64,000 bases of DNA from Dyadobacter arcticus (GCF_011762185.1 NZ_JAASQJ010000003.1:744001-808000), one strand, 5' to 3'. Shown: positions 7,521 to 16,784, counted from the first letter of the stretch. Numbers and translations are program-made. Notes: generated from the sequence alone by a model not told the origin.

Positions 7521-9524
7521 ATGACAGTGATTACAGCTTCAGAACAAAAAACCAATCTTTACTGTCCATCGCTGACAGCATATAAGCGGCGCGAAACCAT
7601 TACCATCAACATCGGGGATATTCCAATGGGCTCCGCCTACCCTATCCGCGTTCAATCCATGACGACCGTGGATACAATGGATACGCAAGGTTCGATTGAT
7701 GAAGTAATCAGGATGGTGGACTCTGGCTGCGAGTATGTTCGTATTACTGCACCAAGCGTAAAGGAAGCTCAAAACCTCGAAAATATTAGAAATGGACTGC
7801 ATAAGCTCGGCATTTATGTGCCGCTGATTGCAGATATTCATTTTACACCCAATGCGGCGGAACTCGCCGCCCGCATTGTTGAAAAAGTCCGTATAAATCC
7901 GGGCAATTATGCCGATCGCAAACGCTTTGAGATCATCGATTATACGGACGCTTCCTACGCCGCCGAACTGGAAAGAATCAGGGAGAAATTTATTCCGCTG
8001 GTCAGAATCTGTAAAGAATATGGTACTGCCATGCGCATCGGTACCAATCACGGTTCTCTTTCCGACAGGATCCTGAGCCGTTATGGGGATACACCGCTGG
8101 GAATGGTGGAATCCGCATTAGAGTTTTTACGAATTTGTGAAGAATTCAACTATTACAATATTGCGCTTTCCATGAAATCCAGCAACACGCAGGTCATGGT
8201 GGAAGCCTATCGATTACTCGTTCAGCGGCTGGATCAGGAGGGTTTGAAACCATACCCCTTGCATTTGGGGGTTACCGAGGCTGGTGAGGCGGAAGATGGC
8301 CGGATTAAATCTGCTGTCGGGATTGGTACTTTACTGGAAGATGGAATTGGGGATACCGTCCGCGTTTCGCTAACCGAAGCGCCGGAAAAAGAAGCGCCCG
8401 TTGCCCGCGATCTCATTGAACGTTATACCAGCCGCTTACCGCATGACTTTATTGAACCTGTTGATCAATGTCCGATCAATCCTTTTCAATATGTCCGGCG
8501 GGATACGAGAGACGTGTATAATATTGGGCATTTGAATGTGCCGAGGGTTATTGCGGATTATTCTAAAATTGAGATTCAGAGCCTTGATGATTTAAAAAGC
8601 ATCGGACATTTCTTTTTACCTGTCCCGGATAAGTGGGCAATGAATGACCAGGGAGCGGATTATATATATACCGGCAAAAACCCGGCTCCATTCATGCTAC
8701 CAAATGGCCTGAAAGAAATTCTTGATTACGAACAATGGAACATTCACGCAGATCGAAATAACAAATTTCCTTTATGGTCAATAAATGCCTGGAATGAAGC
8801 AGTTAACGTTTCCAATCAGTTAAATTTTATCGAAGGAGACATCCACTCTTTTGACCAAGATTTTTTAGAGAAAGTAAGCGACAATAATAACGTCGTGCTC
8901 ATCGCGCAAACTACCAATGCACACGCAATGCCCGAGCTGCGAAGGTTTTTTTATACGTTGACGAAATTGAAAATTAAAGTACCGGTTATTATTTGCCGAG
9001 CATATTCAACCAATCTGGGCAATAAGCTTACCTTGTATTCTGCAACGGATATTGGTGGGTTATTGGTCGATGGATTTGGCGACGGTACATTGTTGTCCCC
9101 GATTTTCACCGAAAACGCTGAAAAGAGCGAACGAATAAAATCGGCTGCTGCATACAATTCAATCGCATTTGGCATTTTGCAGGCTGCGAGGACTAGGATG
9201 TCCAAGACAGAGTATATCTCCTGCCCTTCCTGCGGCCGCACATTATTCGATTTGCAGGAAACTACCGCAATGATCCGCAAGCATACTGAGCATTTGAAAG
9301 GTGTAAAAATTGGCATCATGGGGTGTATCGTAAATGGTCCGGGTGAAATGGCCGATGCGGATTACGGATATGTGGGTATGGGAAAGGATAAAATTGCTTT
9401 ATACCGCGGGCAGGAAGTGATCAAAAGGTCCGTTACTGCCGCCAGGGCGGTGGAAGAACTGATTGAGCTAATCCGCGAAGACGGCAGATGGTTTGAACCT
9501 AATGAGCGTGAAATATTAGTTTGA
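7521..9524 (+). CDS. ispG: (E)-4-hydroxy-3-methylbut-2-enyl-diphosphate synthase, long form
   Basis: A 667-residue IspG (GcpE), the [4Fe-4S] enzyme that reduces methylerythritol cyclodiphosphate to HMBPP in the MEP isoprenoid pathway. The TIM-barrel domain fills residues 20-300 (IRVQSMTTVDTMDTQ, DIHFTPNAA, RINPGN). The cluster domain is C-terminal: C568 and C571 (CPSCGR), C602, then E609 (CIVNGPGE). About 230 residues between them form the extra domain of the long form known from plants, Chlamydia and Bacteroidota; E. coli IspG is about 370 residues. It starts 79 bp after the kinase. Confidence 0.96.
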   Translation: MTVITASEQKTNLYCPSLTAYKRRETITINIGDIPMGSAYPIRVQSMTTVDTMDTQGSIDEVIRMVDSGCEYVRITAPSVKEAQNLENIRNGLHKLGIYVPLIADIHFTPNAAELAARIVEKVRINPGNYADRKRFEIIDYTDASYAAELERIREKFIPLVRICKEYGTAMRIGTNHGSLSDRILSRYGDTPLGMVESALEFLRICEEFNYYNIALSMKSSNTQVMVEAYRLLVQRLDQEGLKPYPLHLGVTEAGEAEDGRIKSAVGIGTLLEDGIGDTVRVSLTEAPEKEAPVARDLIERYTSRLPHDFIEPVDQCPINPFQYVRRDTRDVYNIGHLNVPRVIADYSKIEIQSLDDLKSIGHFFLPVPDKWAMNDQGADYIYTGKNPAPFMLPNGLKEILDYEQWNIHADRNNKFPLWSINAWNEAVNVSNQLNFIEGDIHSFDQDFLEKVSDNNNVVLIAQTTNAHAMPELRRFFYTLTKLKIKVPVIICRAYSTNLGNKLTLYSATDIGGLLVDGFGDGTLLSPIFTENAEKSERIKSAAAYNSIAFGILQAARTRMSKTEYISCPSCGRTLFDLQETTAMIRKHTEHLKGVKIGIMGCIVNGPGEMADADYGYVGMGKDKIALYRGQEVIKRSVTAARAVEELIELIREDGRWFEPNEREILV

Positions 9525-9557
9525 GAATGTGATTAGTGGCGATTTAATCGAAATAAC

Positions 9558-9737
9558 ATGAAAAAATACTTCCAACTGGGTGATGTGTTCTATTACTTCA
9601 TCCGGGTCTTCAAGAAAAAAGACCCCAATGCACCCGATTCCTTTAACCTTCGCATGATGCATGGGATCAACCGTATCTCCATCGTCATGTTCCTGATTTG
9701 TCTAATTGTGATGATTGTCAGAGCCTTAACAAGATGA
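9558..9737 (+). CDS. Small single-pass membrane protein (DUF6728-like)
   Basis: A 59-codon frame that is easily missed. It begins with a polar, aromatic and Lys-rich stretch (MKKYFQLGDVFYYFIRVFKKK), then NLRMMHGINRISI and a membrane helix at about residues 40-56. This layout matches a family of short Bacteroidota proteins I recall as DUF6728; function unknown. Its TGA overlaps the ATG of the next gene (ATGA at 9734-9737), which supports real translation and coupling. It follows ispG by 33 bp. Confidence 0.72.
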   Translation: MKKYFQLGDVFYYFIRVFKKKDPNAPDSFNLRMMHGINRISIVMFLICLIVMIVRALTR

Positions 9738-10090
9738 ACCTCGAAACCCTGCGTGATTACTGCCTGAAACTGCCTGGCGTGAAGGAAGAGCTTCCCTTCG
9801 GACCCGATACGCTGGTATTCAAAGTAATGGGCAAAGTGTTTTTGTTAACGCCGATGGACACAGTGGCCGACCAATTCAACGCCAAATGTGATCCTGAAAA
9901 AGCGGAAGAGCTAAGAGAAAAATATCCGGACGTAAAGCCCGGATATCATATGAATAAAAAGCATTGGAACACGGTGTACGTGACTGGTAACATTCCTAGC
10001 GAAACGCTATTTAGTTGGGTAAAAGATTCTTATGACCTGGTAGTAGCAAGTCTGCCGAAGAAAGAGCAGGCAGCCCTATTGTCACACTGA
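9734..10090 (+). CDS. MmcQ/YjbR family protein
   Basis: A 118-residue YjbR-fold protein (double-wing, CyaY-like DNA-binding superfamily). Signatures are LPGVKEELPFGPDTLVFKV near the N-terminus and PGYHMNKKHWNTV in the middle. Function is not established; the group is often proposed to bind DNA. The frame extends 36 nt further up, but the ATG at 9734 is preferred because it overlaps the stop of the small membrane gene. The stop codon, and the final Ser-His codons, lie inside the palindromic repeat that begins at 10079, so repeat DNA defines the C-terminus. Confidence 0.87.
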   Translation: MNLETLRDYCLKLPGVKEELPFGPDTLVFKVMGKVFLLTPMDTVADQFNAKCDPEKAEELREKYPDVKPGYHMNKKHWNTVYVTGNIPSETLFSWVKDSYDLVVASLPKKEQAALLSH

Positions 10091-10148
10091 GCGCAGTCGA
10101 AGTGCGCTGCTGGCAAGTACCGCACTTCGACTGCGCTCAGTGTGACAA
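10079..10148. repeat. REP-like palindrome, copy 2
   Basis: Perfect 28-bp inverted repeats at 10079-10106 and 10121-10148 with a 14-nt loop, same core as the copy at 3645-3713. It overlaps the end of the yjbR-like gene and supplies its TGA (10088-10090). A partial extra arm (CAGTGTGACAATCT, from 10156) follows and ends at the stop of the convergent gldC, as it does before folE at 3720. A transcription-terminating or mRNA-stabilising hairpin is plausible. Confidence 0.92.
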
Positions 10149-10170
10149 GGTCGCACAGTGTGACAATCTA

Positions 10171-10512
10171 CTACTTCGCCGCTTTCATCTCTTCATCCAA
10201 ACGCTTACTAAGCGTTTCGCAGACGCCTTCTATCAAATCTGCCATGCTTCTGTCGTTGGTAGCGGTAAGTAAAGTATCTGCAATACCGCTCATTAATTCA
10301 ATGTAAAACCGCTTCATTTCGAAAACTTCCATATCCTTTGTCCAAAGGTCAATTTTCAATGTTCCCCGGTGATAATGGTCCCAAACTGCTATTGCAATTG
10401 CACGTGTATCATTAATTCCTTCATTCGGATTGTCGGTAGCTTCCCAAAATATCTTTTCCGGTATGTTTTTATCGTCAAGCTCAACAGTGAAATGTATTTC
10501 TGATTTTTTCAT
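10171..10512 (-). CDS. gldC: Gliding motility protein GldC
   Basis: A 113-residue soluble protein matching GldC, an accessory protein of Bacteroidota gliding and type IX secretion. Recognised from KSEIHFTVELDDKNIPEKIFWEATD at the start (given here in part) and LKIDLWTKDMEVFEMKRF in the middle, both characteristic. It has no signal peptide, so it should be cytoplasmic. It is alone on its strand, without gldB beside it. Its presence helps place the organism but does not prove gliding. Confidence 0.9.
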   Translation of the reverse strand: MKKSEIHFTVELDDKNIPEKIFWEATDNPNEGINDTRAIAIAVWDHYHRGTLKIDLWTKDMEVFEMKRFYIELMSGIADTLLTATNDRSMADLIEGVCETLSKRLDEEMKAAK

Positions 10513-10570
10513 AGAAGGTTTAAAATTTTCACAAAAATAAGCAATCGAGGTTACCGGATACTTTTATGTC

Positions 10571-11299
10571 CTAATTTCCTGATTTGCTAAACACCTTTTT
10601 AAGCAGATCATTTACCCTTGCAACAGGATCCTCGCGGATTTTTTTCTCTTCCTGCGCAATCAAAGTATACAGTCCGTCAATGGTTTTTTGTGTCGCATAT
10701 TCTTTCAAATTAGGATTTACCTTTTTACCCAGCGGTAACTGATTGTAGGTGCTGACAAGGTCTTTATAGTATTCCGTGGCCTTGTTCAGGTTCAAAGTGC
10801 TATCCACAACCGGGAAAAAAGTTTTAAACAAGTCCTCATTTGTTGTCTTCTTTAAATACTGCGTGGCCGCATCATCCTGGCCTTTTAGGATACCTAACGC
10901 ATCAGGCACCGTCATCGAAGTGATGGCCTTGACAAAGATTGGCTTTGATTTTTTAGCCGCATCTTCCGCTGCTCGGTTTAATGACAGAGTAAACCTATCC
11001 ACTTCCGCTCCAAGTCCCATTCTCCGCAATGTCTCGGCAACTTTTTGTGCCTCAGGCGGAACCGCAATCTTGATTAATTCATTTTTAAAAAAGCCATCTA
11101 CCTTTGAAGCTTCCGCGGAACCGTTGCTTATCCCGATGTTTAAAGCCTCTTTCAATCCCTGAACAATTTCGCTCTCGCCAAGCCCTGTATCATTCTTCCC
11201 ACTGACCTTATCCAGTACTTTTCCTAAATTGATTTGAGCCGTTGCAGCAGTGCCGTAAACGGTCAAAAATAGGATGATTGCTAAGATTTTCTGTTTCAT
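10571..11299 (-). CDS. DUF4197 domain-containing secreted protein
   Basis: A 242-residue exported protein of unknown function. A Sec signal peptide (MKQKILAIILFLTVYG...ATAQ, cleavage after about residue 21) is followed by the DUF4197 domain: GLKEALNIGISNGSAEASK, then a mostly helical region ending VARVNDLLKKVF. The frame opens at 11335, but the ATG at 11299 puts the signal peptide at the N-terminus. DUF4197 proteins are mostly Proteobacteria and Bacteroidota envelope proteins; no activity is known. It is divergent from cinA. Confidence 0.85.
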   Translation of the reverse strand: MKQKILAIILFLTVYGTAATAQINLGKVLDKVSGKNDTGLGESEIVQGLKEALNIGISNGSAEASKVDGFFKNELIKIAVPPEAQKVAETLRRMGLGAEVDRFTLSLNRAAEDAAKKSKPIFVKAITSMTVPDALGILKGQDDAATQYLKKTTNEDLFKTFFPVVDSTLNLNKATEYYKDLVSTYNQLPLGKKVNPNLKEYATQKTIDGLYTLIAQEEKKIREDPVARVNDLLKKVFSKSGN

Positions 11300-11362
11300 T
11301 GCAATTGGTTTTGTAATTAATTGACTATGCTTCAAACGTACTCAATAACGATTAATTTTACT

Positions 11363-11370
11363 TATTTTTG
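11363..11370 (+). promoter_or_regulatory. Putative -7 promoter box of cinA
   Basis: TATTTTTG matches the Bacteroidota -7 consensus TAnnTTTG, 33 nt before the cinA start. No clear -33 TTTG is seen at the usual spacing. Confidence 0.45.
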
Positions 11371-11403
11371 GGAAAATAACGGTCTTCCTTAACCTCTTTC
11401 CAC

Positions 11404-12678
11404 ATGACCATTTCTTCCCCCACGGCAGAAGTTTTAACCATCGGTGACGAGATTCTTTTCGGTCAGATTACAGACACCAACACACAATGGATTGGAACTC
11501 AATTGACTGACATTGGCATCAGGCCGGTCAGGAAAACATCTGTTGGTGACAATAAACAAGATATCCTGAACGCCTTTAAAGAAGCGAGCCAGCGTGCGAA
11601 TGTGGTCATTGTGACGGGCGGTCTCGGGCCAACAAGGGATGATATTACCAAGCACACATTTTGTAAATATTTCGGTACGGAGCTGGAAATCAACCAGGAA
11701 GCATTGGCGCTCATCACCGAATTCTTCGCAAAACGCGGTCGGGTTATGACCGAACTTAATATTCAGCAAGCCGCACTTCCAAAGAATTGCACCTACATTC
11801 CTAATCTGTGGGGTACCGCGCCGGGTATGTGGTTTGAAAAAGACGATGTGATTTATGTTTCTCTACCGGGAGTTCCCTATGAAATGAAAAGCCTGATGGA
11901 ATTTGAAATTCTTCCGAGGCTAAAAAATCGTTTTTCTACACAAATCATCCAACATAAATCCATTCGTACGATTGGCATAGGCGAATCTTTCCTGGCCGAG
12001 AAAATTGCTCCATGGGAAGATGCGCTTCCAGCTCACATTAAACTGGCATATCTTCCTCATTTTGGGCAGGTAAGGCTTCGCCTGACCGGAACGGGAACAG
12101 ATCAGGCTTTACTCGATGAACAATTGCAGGAGCAGGTTTCGCTGGTCCTTCCAATCATTGGTGAGCACGTTTTTGGCTTTGACGCCGATGAACTGGAGAC
12201 AGTGATCGGAACGTTACTGGTAAACAGCCAGGCCACAGTTGGGACTGCAGAAAGTTGTACAGGTGGCTTTGTTGCTAACCAAATCACGGGTGTCCCAGGT
12301 TCTTCAAAGTATTACGAGGGATCTGTTGTTAGTTATAGTAATGAGGTCAAAATGAATGTACTGGGTGTTTCCCGGGATACATTGGAGGCCTTTGGAGCTG
12401 TAAGTGAGCAAACTGCCCGTGAAATGGCCGAAGGCGTAAGAAGGCTTTTGAATACAACATTTGCCATCTCAACTACCGGCATTGCCGGTCCCGATGGTGG
12501 CACAGCAGAAAAGCCTGTTGGGACAGTATGGATCGCTTGTGCTACGCCTGACGAAACATTTACCCAATTGCTCACATTGAGAAACAACAGGAAAATCAAC
12601 ATTGAGCTAACATCCTCATATGCCCTCAACCTTTTGAGAAAAACAATTCTAAGCAGTAATCTAGCTGAAAAGAACTGA
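11404..12678 (+). CDS. cinA: CinA family nicotinamide-nucleotide amidohydrolase
   Basis: A 424-residue two-domain CinA. The N-terminal MoaB/MoeA-like COG1058 domain (residues 1-170) carries IGDEILFGQITDTN and VTGGLGPTRDD and has ADP-ribose pyrophosphatase activity in homologues. The C-terminal domain (about 265-420) carries GTAESCTGGFVANQ, GAVSEQTAREMAEG and TTGIAGPDGGT, the signature of the NMN amidase (PncC) that recycles nicotinamide mononucleotide. Length and order match the family. Several genes for central metabolism follow on the same strand after 57 bp. Confidence 0.95.
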   Translation: MTISSPTAEVLTIGDEILFGQITDTNTQWIGTQLTDIGIRPVRKTSVGDNKQDILNAFKEASQRANVVIVTGGLGPTRDDITKHTFCKYFGTELEINQEALALITEFFAKRGRVMTELNIQQAALPKNCTYIPNLWGTAPGMWFEKDDVIYVSLPGVPYEMKSLMEFEILPRLKNRFSTQIIQHKSIRTIGIGESFLAEKIAPWEDALPAHIKLAYLPHFGQVRLRLTGTGTDQALLDEQLQEQVSLVLPIIGEHVFGFDADELETVIGTLLVNSQATVGTAESCTGGFVANQITGVPGSSKYYEGSVVSYSNEVKMNVLGVSRDTLEAFGAVSEQTAREMAEGVRRLLNTTFAISTTGIAGPDGGTAEKPVGTVWIACATPDETFTQLLTLRNNRKINIELTSSYALNLLRKTILSSNLAEKN

Positions 12679-12735
12679 ACAGTCCATTCATTCAGGTAAT
12701 AGAGCATTTACCTGTTATCAGCGAAAAGTGTCGAT

Positions 12736-14013
12736 ATGAAAATAGTAGAAATGGTAATGCCTCCGATGGGCGAAAGTATTATGGAATGCACGGTTCTTCA
12801 TTTGCTGAAAAAAGCAGGTGATCCGGTGTCCATCGATGATTCAGTAATGGAGGTTGCCACAGATAAAGTAGATACAGAAGTACCCTGCCCCTTTACTGGC
12901 AAAATTGTGGATTGGCTGGTTAAAGAAAACGATGTGGTAGCAATTGGAAGCGTGGTCGCAACGATCGAAGTGGCAGATGAGGATTACATCAAAACGCCCG
13001 TCTTTACGCCAGAACCAAAGGAAGAAGTATTGGAAGTGGTAGAAACGGCTAGTTTGCTTGAAAAAGATTATCAGCAGGTGGTTACAAAAAAAGCTGAGCC
13101 TGTTTTTGAGCAAAATGGAAACAGTACCTTTTATTCCCCGCTCGTTCTCAGCATCGCCCGTCAGGAAAACATTAGCTCTAACGAATTAGAGAAAATCCAC
13201 GGGTCCGGGTCAGATAATAGGGTAACCAAAAATGATATTCTTGCTTTCGTCGATCAGCGCAAAACAACGTCGGAGGTGAAAGTTACGACTTCCCTGAACG
13301 GCAGCAACGAGATCATTGAGATGGACCGCATGCGCAAGATGATCGCACAGCGGATGATTGAATCCCGAAACATTTCGGCACACGTCACGTCTTTTATCGA
13401 GACTGATATGACCCCGGTTGTGAACTGGCGGGAACATGTTAAAAATGAATTCAGAAAGAAAAGTGGCGACAGCATCACATTTACGCCCATATTGATTGAA
13501 GCCGTCGTGAAGGCGATCAAAGATTATCCAATGATCAATATCTCGGTGGAAGGTGATAGGATTATCAAAAAGAAGGACATTAACATTGGTATGGCGGTGG
13601 CACTGCCCGACGGTAACCTAATCGTTCCCGTCATTCATCGTGCCGATCAGTATGATCTCGCCGGATTAGCAAAAAAAGTAAATGACCTGGCCAAAAGAGC
13701 AAGAGAAAATAAATTAAAAGCCGACGATGTTTCCGGCGGCACGTACACCGTCTCCAATATAGGCGCTTTTGCTAACTTAATGGGTACGCCCATTATCGTC
13801 CAGCCACAAGTTGCTATCATGGCTTTTGGCGCAATCAAGAAGAAACCGGCTGTGATAGAAACTGCGCAAGGCGATTTGCTTGGGATCCGCAGCATGATGT
13901 TCATTTCGCATTCGTACGATCACCGGGTGGTTGACGGTTCGCTGGGTGGAATGTTCCTGAAACGGGTAAATGATTATCTCGAAAATTTCGACGTTCACAG
14001 AACCATTTTTTGA
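12736..14013 (+). CDS. 2-oxo acid dehydrogenase complex E2 (dihydrolipoamide acyltransferase)
   Basis: A 425-residue E2 acyltransferase with three parts: lipoyl domain (1-80, lipoyl-Lys K44 in EVATDKVDTEV), peripheral subunit-binding domain (about 135-172, FYSPLVLSIARQENI and GSDNRVTKNDILAFV) and catalytic domain (about 195-425). The active site is H396 and D400 in DHRVVDG. The presence of one lipoyl domain and the GESIMECTV start suggest the 2-oxoglutarate or branched-chain type rather than pyruvate. No E1 or E3 gene is adjacent; the next gene overlaps its stop by 1 nt. Confidence 0.92.
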   Translation: MKIVEMVMPPMGESIMECTVLHLLKKAGDPVSIDDSVMEVATDKVDTEVPCPFTGKIVDWLVKENDVVAIGSVVATIEVADEDYIKTPVFTPEPKEEVLEVVETASLLEKDYQQVVTKKAEPVFEQNGNSTFYSPLVLSIARQENISSNELEKIHGSGSDNRVTKNDILAFVDQRKTTSEVKVTTSLNGSNEIIEMDRMRKMIAQRMIESRNISAHVTSFIETDMTPVVNWREHVKNEFRKKSGDSITFTPILIEAVVKAIKDYPMINISVEGDRIIKKKDINIGMAVALPDGNLIVPVIHRADQYDLAGLAKKVNDLAKRARENKLKADDVSGGTYTVSNIGAFANLMGTPIIVQPQVAIMAFGAIKKKPAVIETAQGDLLGIRSMMFISHSYDHRVVDGSLGGMFLKRVNDYLENFDVHRTIF

Positions 14014-14546
14014 TGCTGACACTGACCCTAGACATGGACGATGTCCTGGCTGACACGCACGAAAAGCTGATTAATATTGTCCTGAATGACTTTGATACTA
14101 CATTGAATGAGAAGGAGTTGCGTTCCAAAGCGCTCAGAGAATTACTGCATCCCAAACAGCTCACCAAACTCAATAAAATTATTGATACAACTGGTTTTTT
14201 TGCTGACATAAAAGTCAAAGAAGGTGCTGAGGATACCGTTTACAAATTGTCTAAATATTACGAACTGTATGTTGCCACGGCCTGCATGGAATTTCCGACC
14301 TCATTCAATGACAAATTTAATTGGCTGAAAAAGCATTTTCCCTTTATCCCCTGGACCAACATTGTTTTCTGCGGCTATAAAAGTATCCTCAGGTCCGATT
14401 ATCTTATAGACGATCACGTTCGCAATCTTACTGCATTCAAAGGCAAAGGCATCTTATTCACCGCCCCGCATAATGTAAAAGATAATACTTTCAAACGGGT
14501 TTCCAGTTGGAAAGAAGTATCCGACCTTTTCTTACCAATCCCATGA
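14013..14546 (+). CDS. 5'(3')-deoxyribonucleotidase-like HAD phosphatase
   Basis: A 177-residue HAD-superfamily phosphatase like mammalian NT5C, expected to dephosphorylate deoxynucleotides. Motif I is LDMDDVLADT (residues 5-14), giving the nucleophile and acid/base aspartates. Motif II is VATAC and the last motif is YLIDDHVRN with the metal-binding DD pair. The ATG overlaps the E2 stop by 1 nt (TGATG at 14011-14015), and its own stop overlaps the response regulator start (ATGA), so it is embedded in a tightly coupled unit. Confidence 0.85.
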   Translation: MLTLTLDMDDVLADTHEKLINIVLNDFDTTLNEKELRSKALRELLHPKQLTKLNKIIDTTGFFADIKVKEGAEDTVYKLSKYYELYVATACMEFPTSFNDKFNWLKKHFPFIPWTNIVFCGYKSILRSDYLIDDHVRNLTAFKGKGILFTAPHNVKDNTFKRVSSWKEVSDLFLPIP

Positions 14547-15220
14547 AACTACTACTGATTGAAGATGAGCCCAAAACCTTGCAATCCATTAAACAAGGTT
14601 TGGAAGAGAATGGATATGAGGTGGATATCGCTTACGACGGACTCATCGGCAGACAATTGGCCAAGAATAATACTTATCAACTTATCATCAGCGACATTAT
14701 CATTCCCGGCATCAATGGCATCGAACTGTGTCGGGAAATAAGGACATGGGGTGATGAAACTCCTATACTAATGCTTACGGCGCTGGGAACAACAGACGAT
14801 AAAGTGACTGGCCTGGATGCAGGAGCCGACGATTACCTGGTTAAGCCATTTGAATTCAAGGAGTTACTGGCTCGTGTCCGCGCATTGACGAAAAGAGGTG
14901 CTACCGTTTCCCATACTGCCCAGGTGTTGCGCTTTGCTGATCTGGAAATTTCGCTGGACGCTAAAACGGTACATCGGTCCGGTAACAAGATCAACCTTAC
15001 CGCGCGCGAATTCAATTTGCTGTTATACCTTATTCGGAATCAAGGCCGTGTCATTTCGAAGGTTGAAATTGCAGAACAGGTCTGGGATATAGGTTTTGAT
15101 ACCGGTACCAATGTAATAGAAGTTTATGTAAATTATTTACGTAAAAAAATTGACAAAGATTATCCCGTCAAATTGATCCATACATTGTTCGGAATGGGCT
15201 ATGTGCTTAAAGTAGAATAA
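14543..15220 (+). CDS. OmpR-family response regulator
   Basis: A 225-residue two-domain regulator. The receiver domain (1-115) has the acidic pocket E7-D8 and phospho-acceptor D51 (IISDIIIPGING), followed by the conserved Thr (LMLTALGT) and Lys (YLVKPFEF). The C-terminal winged helix (about 128-223) is of the OmpR/PhoB type (NLTAREFNLLLYLI, VNYLRKKID). The start chosen is the ATG overlapping the upstream stop; an earlier in-frame alternative lacks conservation. The partner kinase starts 4 nt after the stop. CusR/CopR-like members are close in pattern, but the signal is unknown. Confidence 0.94.
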   Translation: MKLLLIEDEPKTLQSIKQGLEENGYEVDIAYDGLIGRQLAKNNTYQLIISDIIIPGINGIELCREIRTWGDETPILMLTALGTTDDKVTGLDAGADDYLVKPFEFKELLARVRALTKRGATVSHTAQVLRFADLEISLDAKTVHRSGNKINLTAREFNLLLYLIRNQGRVISKVEIAEQVWDIGFDTGTNVIEVYVNYLRKKIDKDYPVKLIHTLFGMGYVLKVE

Positions 15221-15223
15221 GAT

Positions 15224-16606
15224 ATGCAAATCCGCACCCGACTTACGGTTCAGTTTTCCTTGCTGGTAAGCGGTATTCTTTTGATCACTTTTTTGGCGAT
15301 CTACTTTTTTTCCTATTCCAATGTGACCGAAGATTTCTACGATCGGCTGCGTTCAAAAGCAAAATCCCAGGCTGAATTGCTCCTCAAAGTGCAGGTACCT
15401 CTGATCAACTCGGAAGTACTCAAAGCACTCGACGAAACCAATCGCGATCTGATCTACGATGAAAATATTTTCATTTTCGATGAAAAGAACCGTCTGATTT
15501 ACAGCAATACCACCACTCCGCAAATCAAGGCGCTGCATGTTTCGAATTATTGGCTGGATGAGATTCGAAAATCGGGCCAAATACGATACAAGGATGGTGA
15601 TTATAAGGTAGTTGGACTGTATTATAAATATCCGTTCAACCGCGCGGTGGTTATGTTAGGTGCCAAAGATTTGTATGGTCAGGCTAACCTCTCCAATCTT
15701 AGTACCCTCCTCACTGTTCTATTTTTCATTGTCACCATCATTGTCGCTTTGGTGGGCTGGATATTTTCCAAACGTGCATTGAGGCCTATTTCCAAGGTTA
15801 TGAATGAAGTAGAAGGGATTCTGCCCCAAAAACTGGACACGCGACTGGCCGTACCCAATCAAAAAGACGAGATCGGCCGGCTCGCTACAACTTTTAATAA
15901 CTTGCTGGACCGCATTGAAACGGCGTTTCAAATGCAGAAGATTTTTGTGGCCAATGTTTCACACGAACTCAAAAATCCCCTGACCAAAATCCGTTCGCAA
16001 TTGGAAGTTAGTATGCTCAAAGAAAGAAATCCGAGCGAATATCAGGTGACTATTCAGTCGGTGCTGGAAGATATTCAGGAGCTTGCGCAATTATCCAATA
16101 CACTATTAGAATTGGCAAAAGTAAGTGAAGACCAGCGCGACCTGCTGACAGAAACCATCAGAGTTGACGAGTTGCTCCTGGATTGTCGTGTTAATCTCGC
16201 CGAAGCAAATCCGTATTATAACATTATTCTCAATTTTGACGAATTACCAGAGGATGATACCTGGCTGGAACTGGCAGGAAATTCAACCCTACTTAAAACC
16301 GCTTTTCTGAACCTGATGGACAACGCTTGTAAATTTTCCGACGACCATTTGGTAAATATCAGCCTCCAATCCACAAGAGGTCAGGTTAGCCTAGCATTTT
16401 CTGATAATGGAAAGGGTATTCCAAAAGAAGACCAGAGCTTGGTGTTCCAGCCATTTTTCAGAAGCGATAATACAGCCAATATCAAAGGTTACGGGATTGG
16501 ACTTTCGTTGGTAGAAAGGATTGTCAAACTTCACAATGGAACGATAACGATCCGTTCCAATGAACCAAAGGGCACGACGTTTCAGATTAGTTTTTCAAGA
16601 CTCTAA
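15224..16606 (+). CDS. Sensor histidine kinase
   Basis: A 460-residue inner-membrane kinase. TM1 is at about 11-29, a periplasmic sensor of about 125 residues follows, TM2 is at about 162-184, then HAMP (about 185-237), HisKA with phospho-His H247 (VSHELKNPLTKI) and HATPase_c (N box MDNACKFS, G1 FSDNGKGIP, G2 GYGIGLSLVERI). It pairs with the response regulator just upstream. The short HAMP-linked layout resembles CusS/heavy-metal sensors, but no metal-binding motif stands out in the sensor. It is the last gene of the unit, with a terminator 120 bp downstream. Confidence 0.94.
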   Translation: MQIRTRLTVQFSLLVSGILLITFLAIYFFSYSNVTEDFYDRLRSKAKSQAELLLKVQVPLINSEVLKALDETNRDLIYDENIFIFDEKNRLIYSNTTTPQIKALHVSNYWLDEIRKSGQIRYKDGDYKVVGLYYKYPFNRAVVMLGAKDLYGQANLSNLSTLLTVLFFIVTIIVALVGWIFSKRALRPISKVMNEVEGILPQKLDTRLAVPNQKDEIGRLATTFNNLLDRIETAFQMQKIFVANVSHELKNPLTKIRSQLEVSMLKERNPSEYQVTIQSVLEDIQELAQLSNTLLELAKVSEDQRDLLTETIRVDELLLDCRVNLAEANPYYNIILNFDELPEDDTWLELAGNSTLLKTAFLNLMDNACKFSDDHLVNISLQSTRGQVSLAFSDNGKGIPKEDQSLVFQPFFRSDNTANIKGYGIGLSLVERIVKLHNGTITIRSNEPKGTTFQISFSRL

Positions 16607-16724
16607 GGAAATTCTAACTCGTAATTAACGCCATTTTAAGGATTACGTGATTTATTTGTATTGTCGCAACAGAATCTCGTCTGCGGCCTTTCAAAGATTT
16701 CATTTTTTGTGGTGTTAATAAGCA

Positions 16725-16763
16725 AACTTGGCAGGCGTTCTTCACGTCTGCCAAAGTTTTTTT
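16725..16763 (+). terminator. Rho-independent terminator of the two-component unit
   Basis: An imperfect hairpin (AACTTGGCAGGCG pairing with CGTCTGCCAAAGTT) is followed by seven Ts. It lies downstream of the histidine kinase on the plus strand. Confidence 0.75.
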
Positions 16764-16784
16764 GTGGGAGCACCACCTCCAGTG

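Noticed and set aside
14507..14545. Earlier start for the response regulator
   Set aside because: The added residues (MERSIRPFLTNP) are not receiver-domain sequence; the ATG overlapping the upstream stop fits better.
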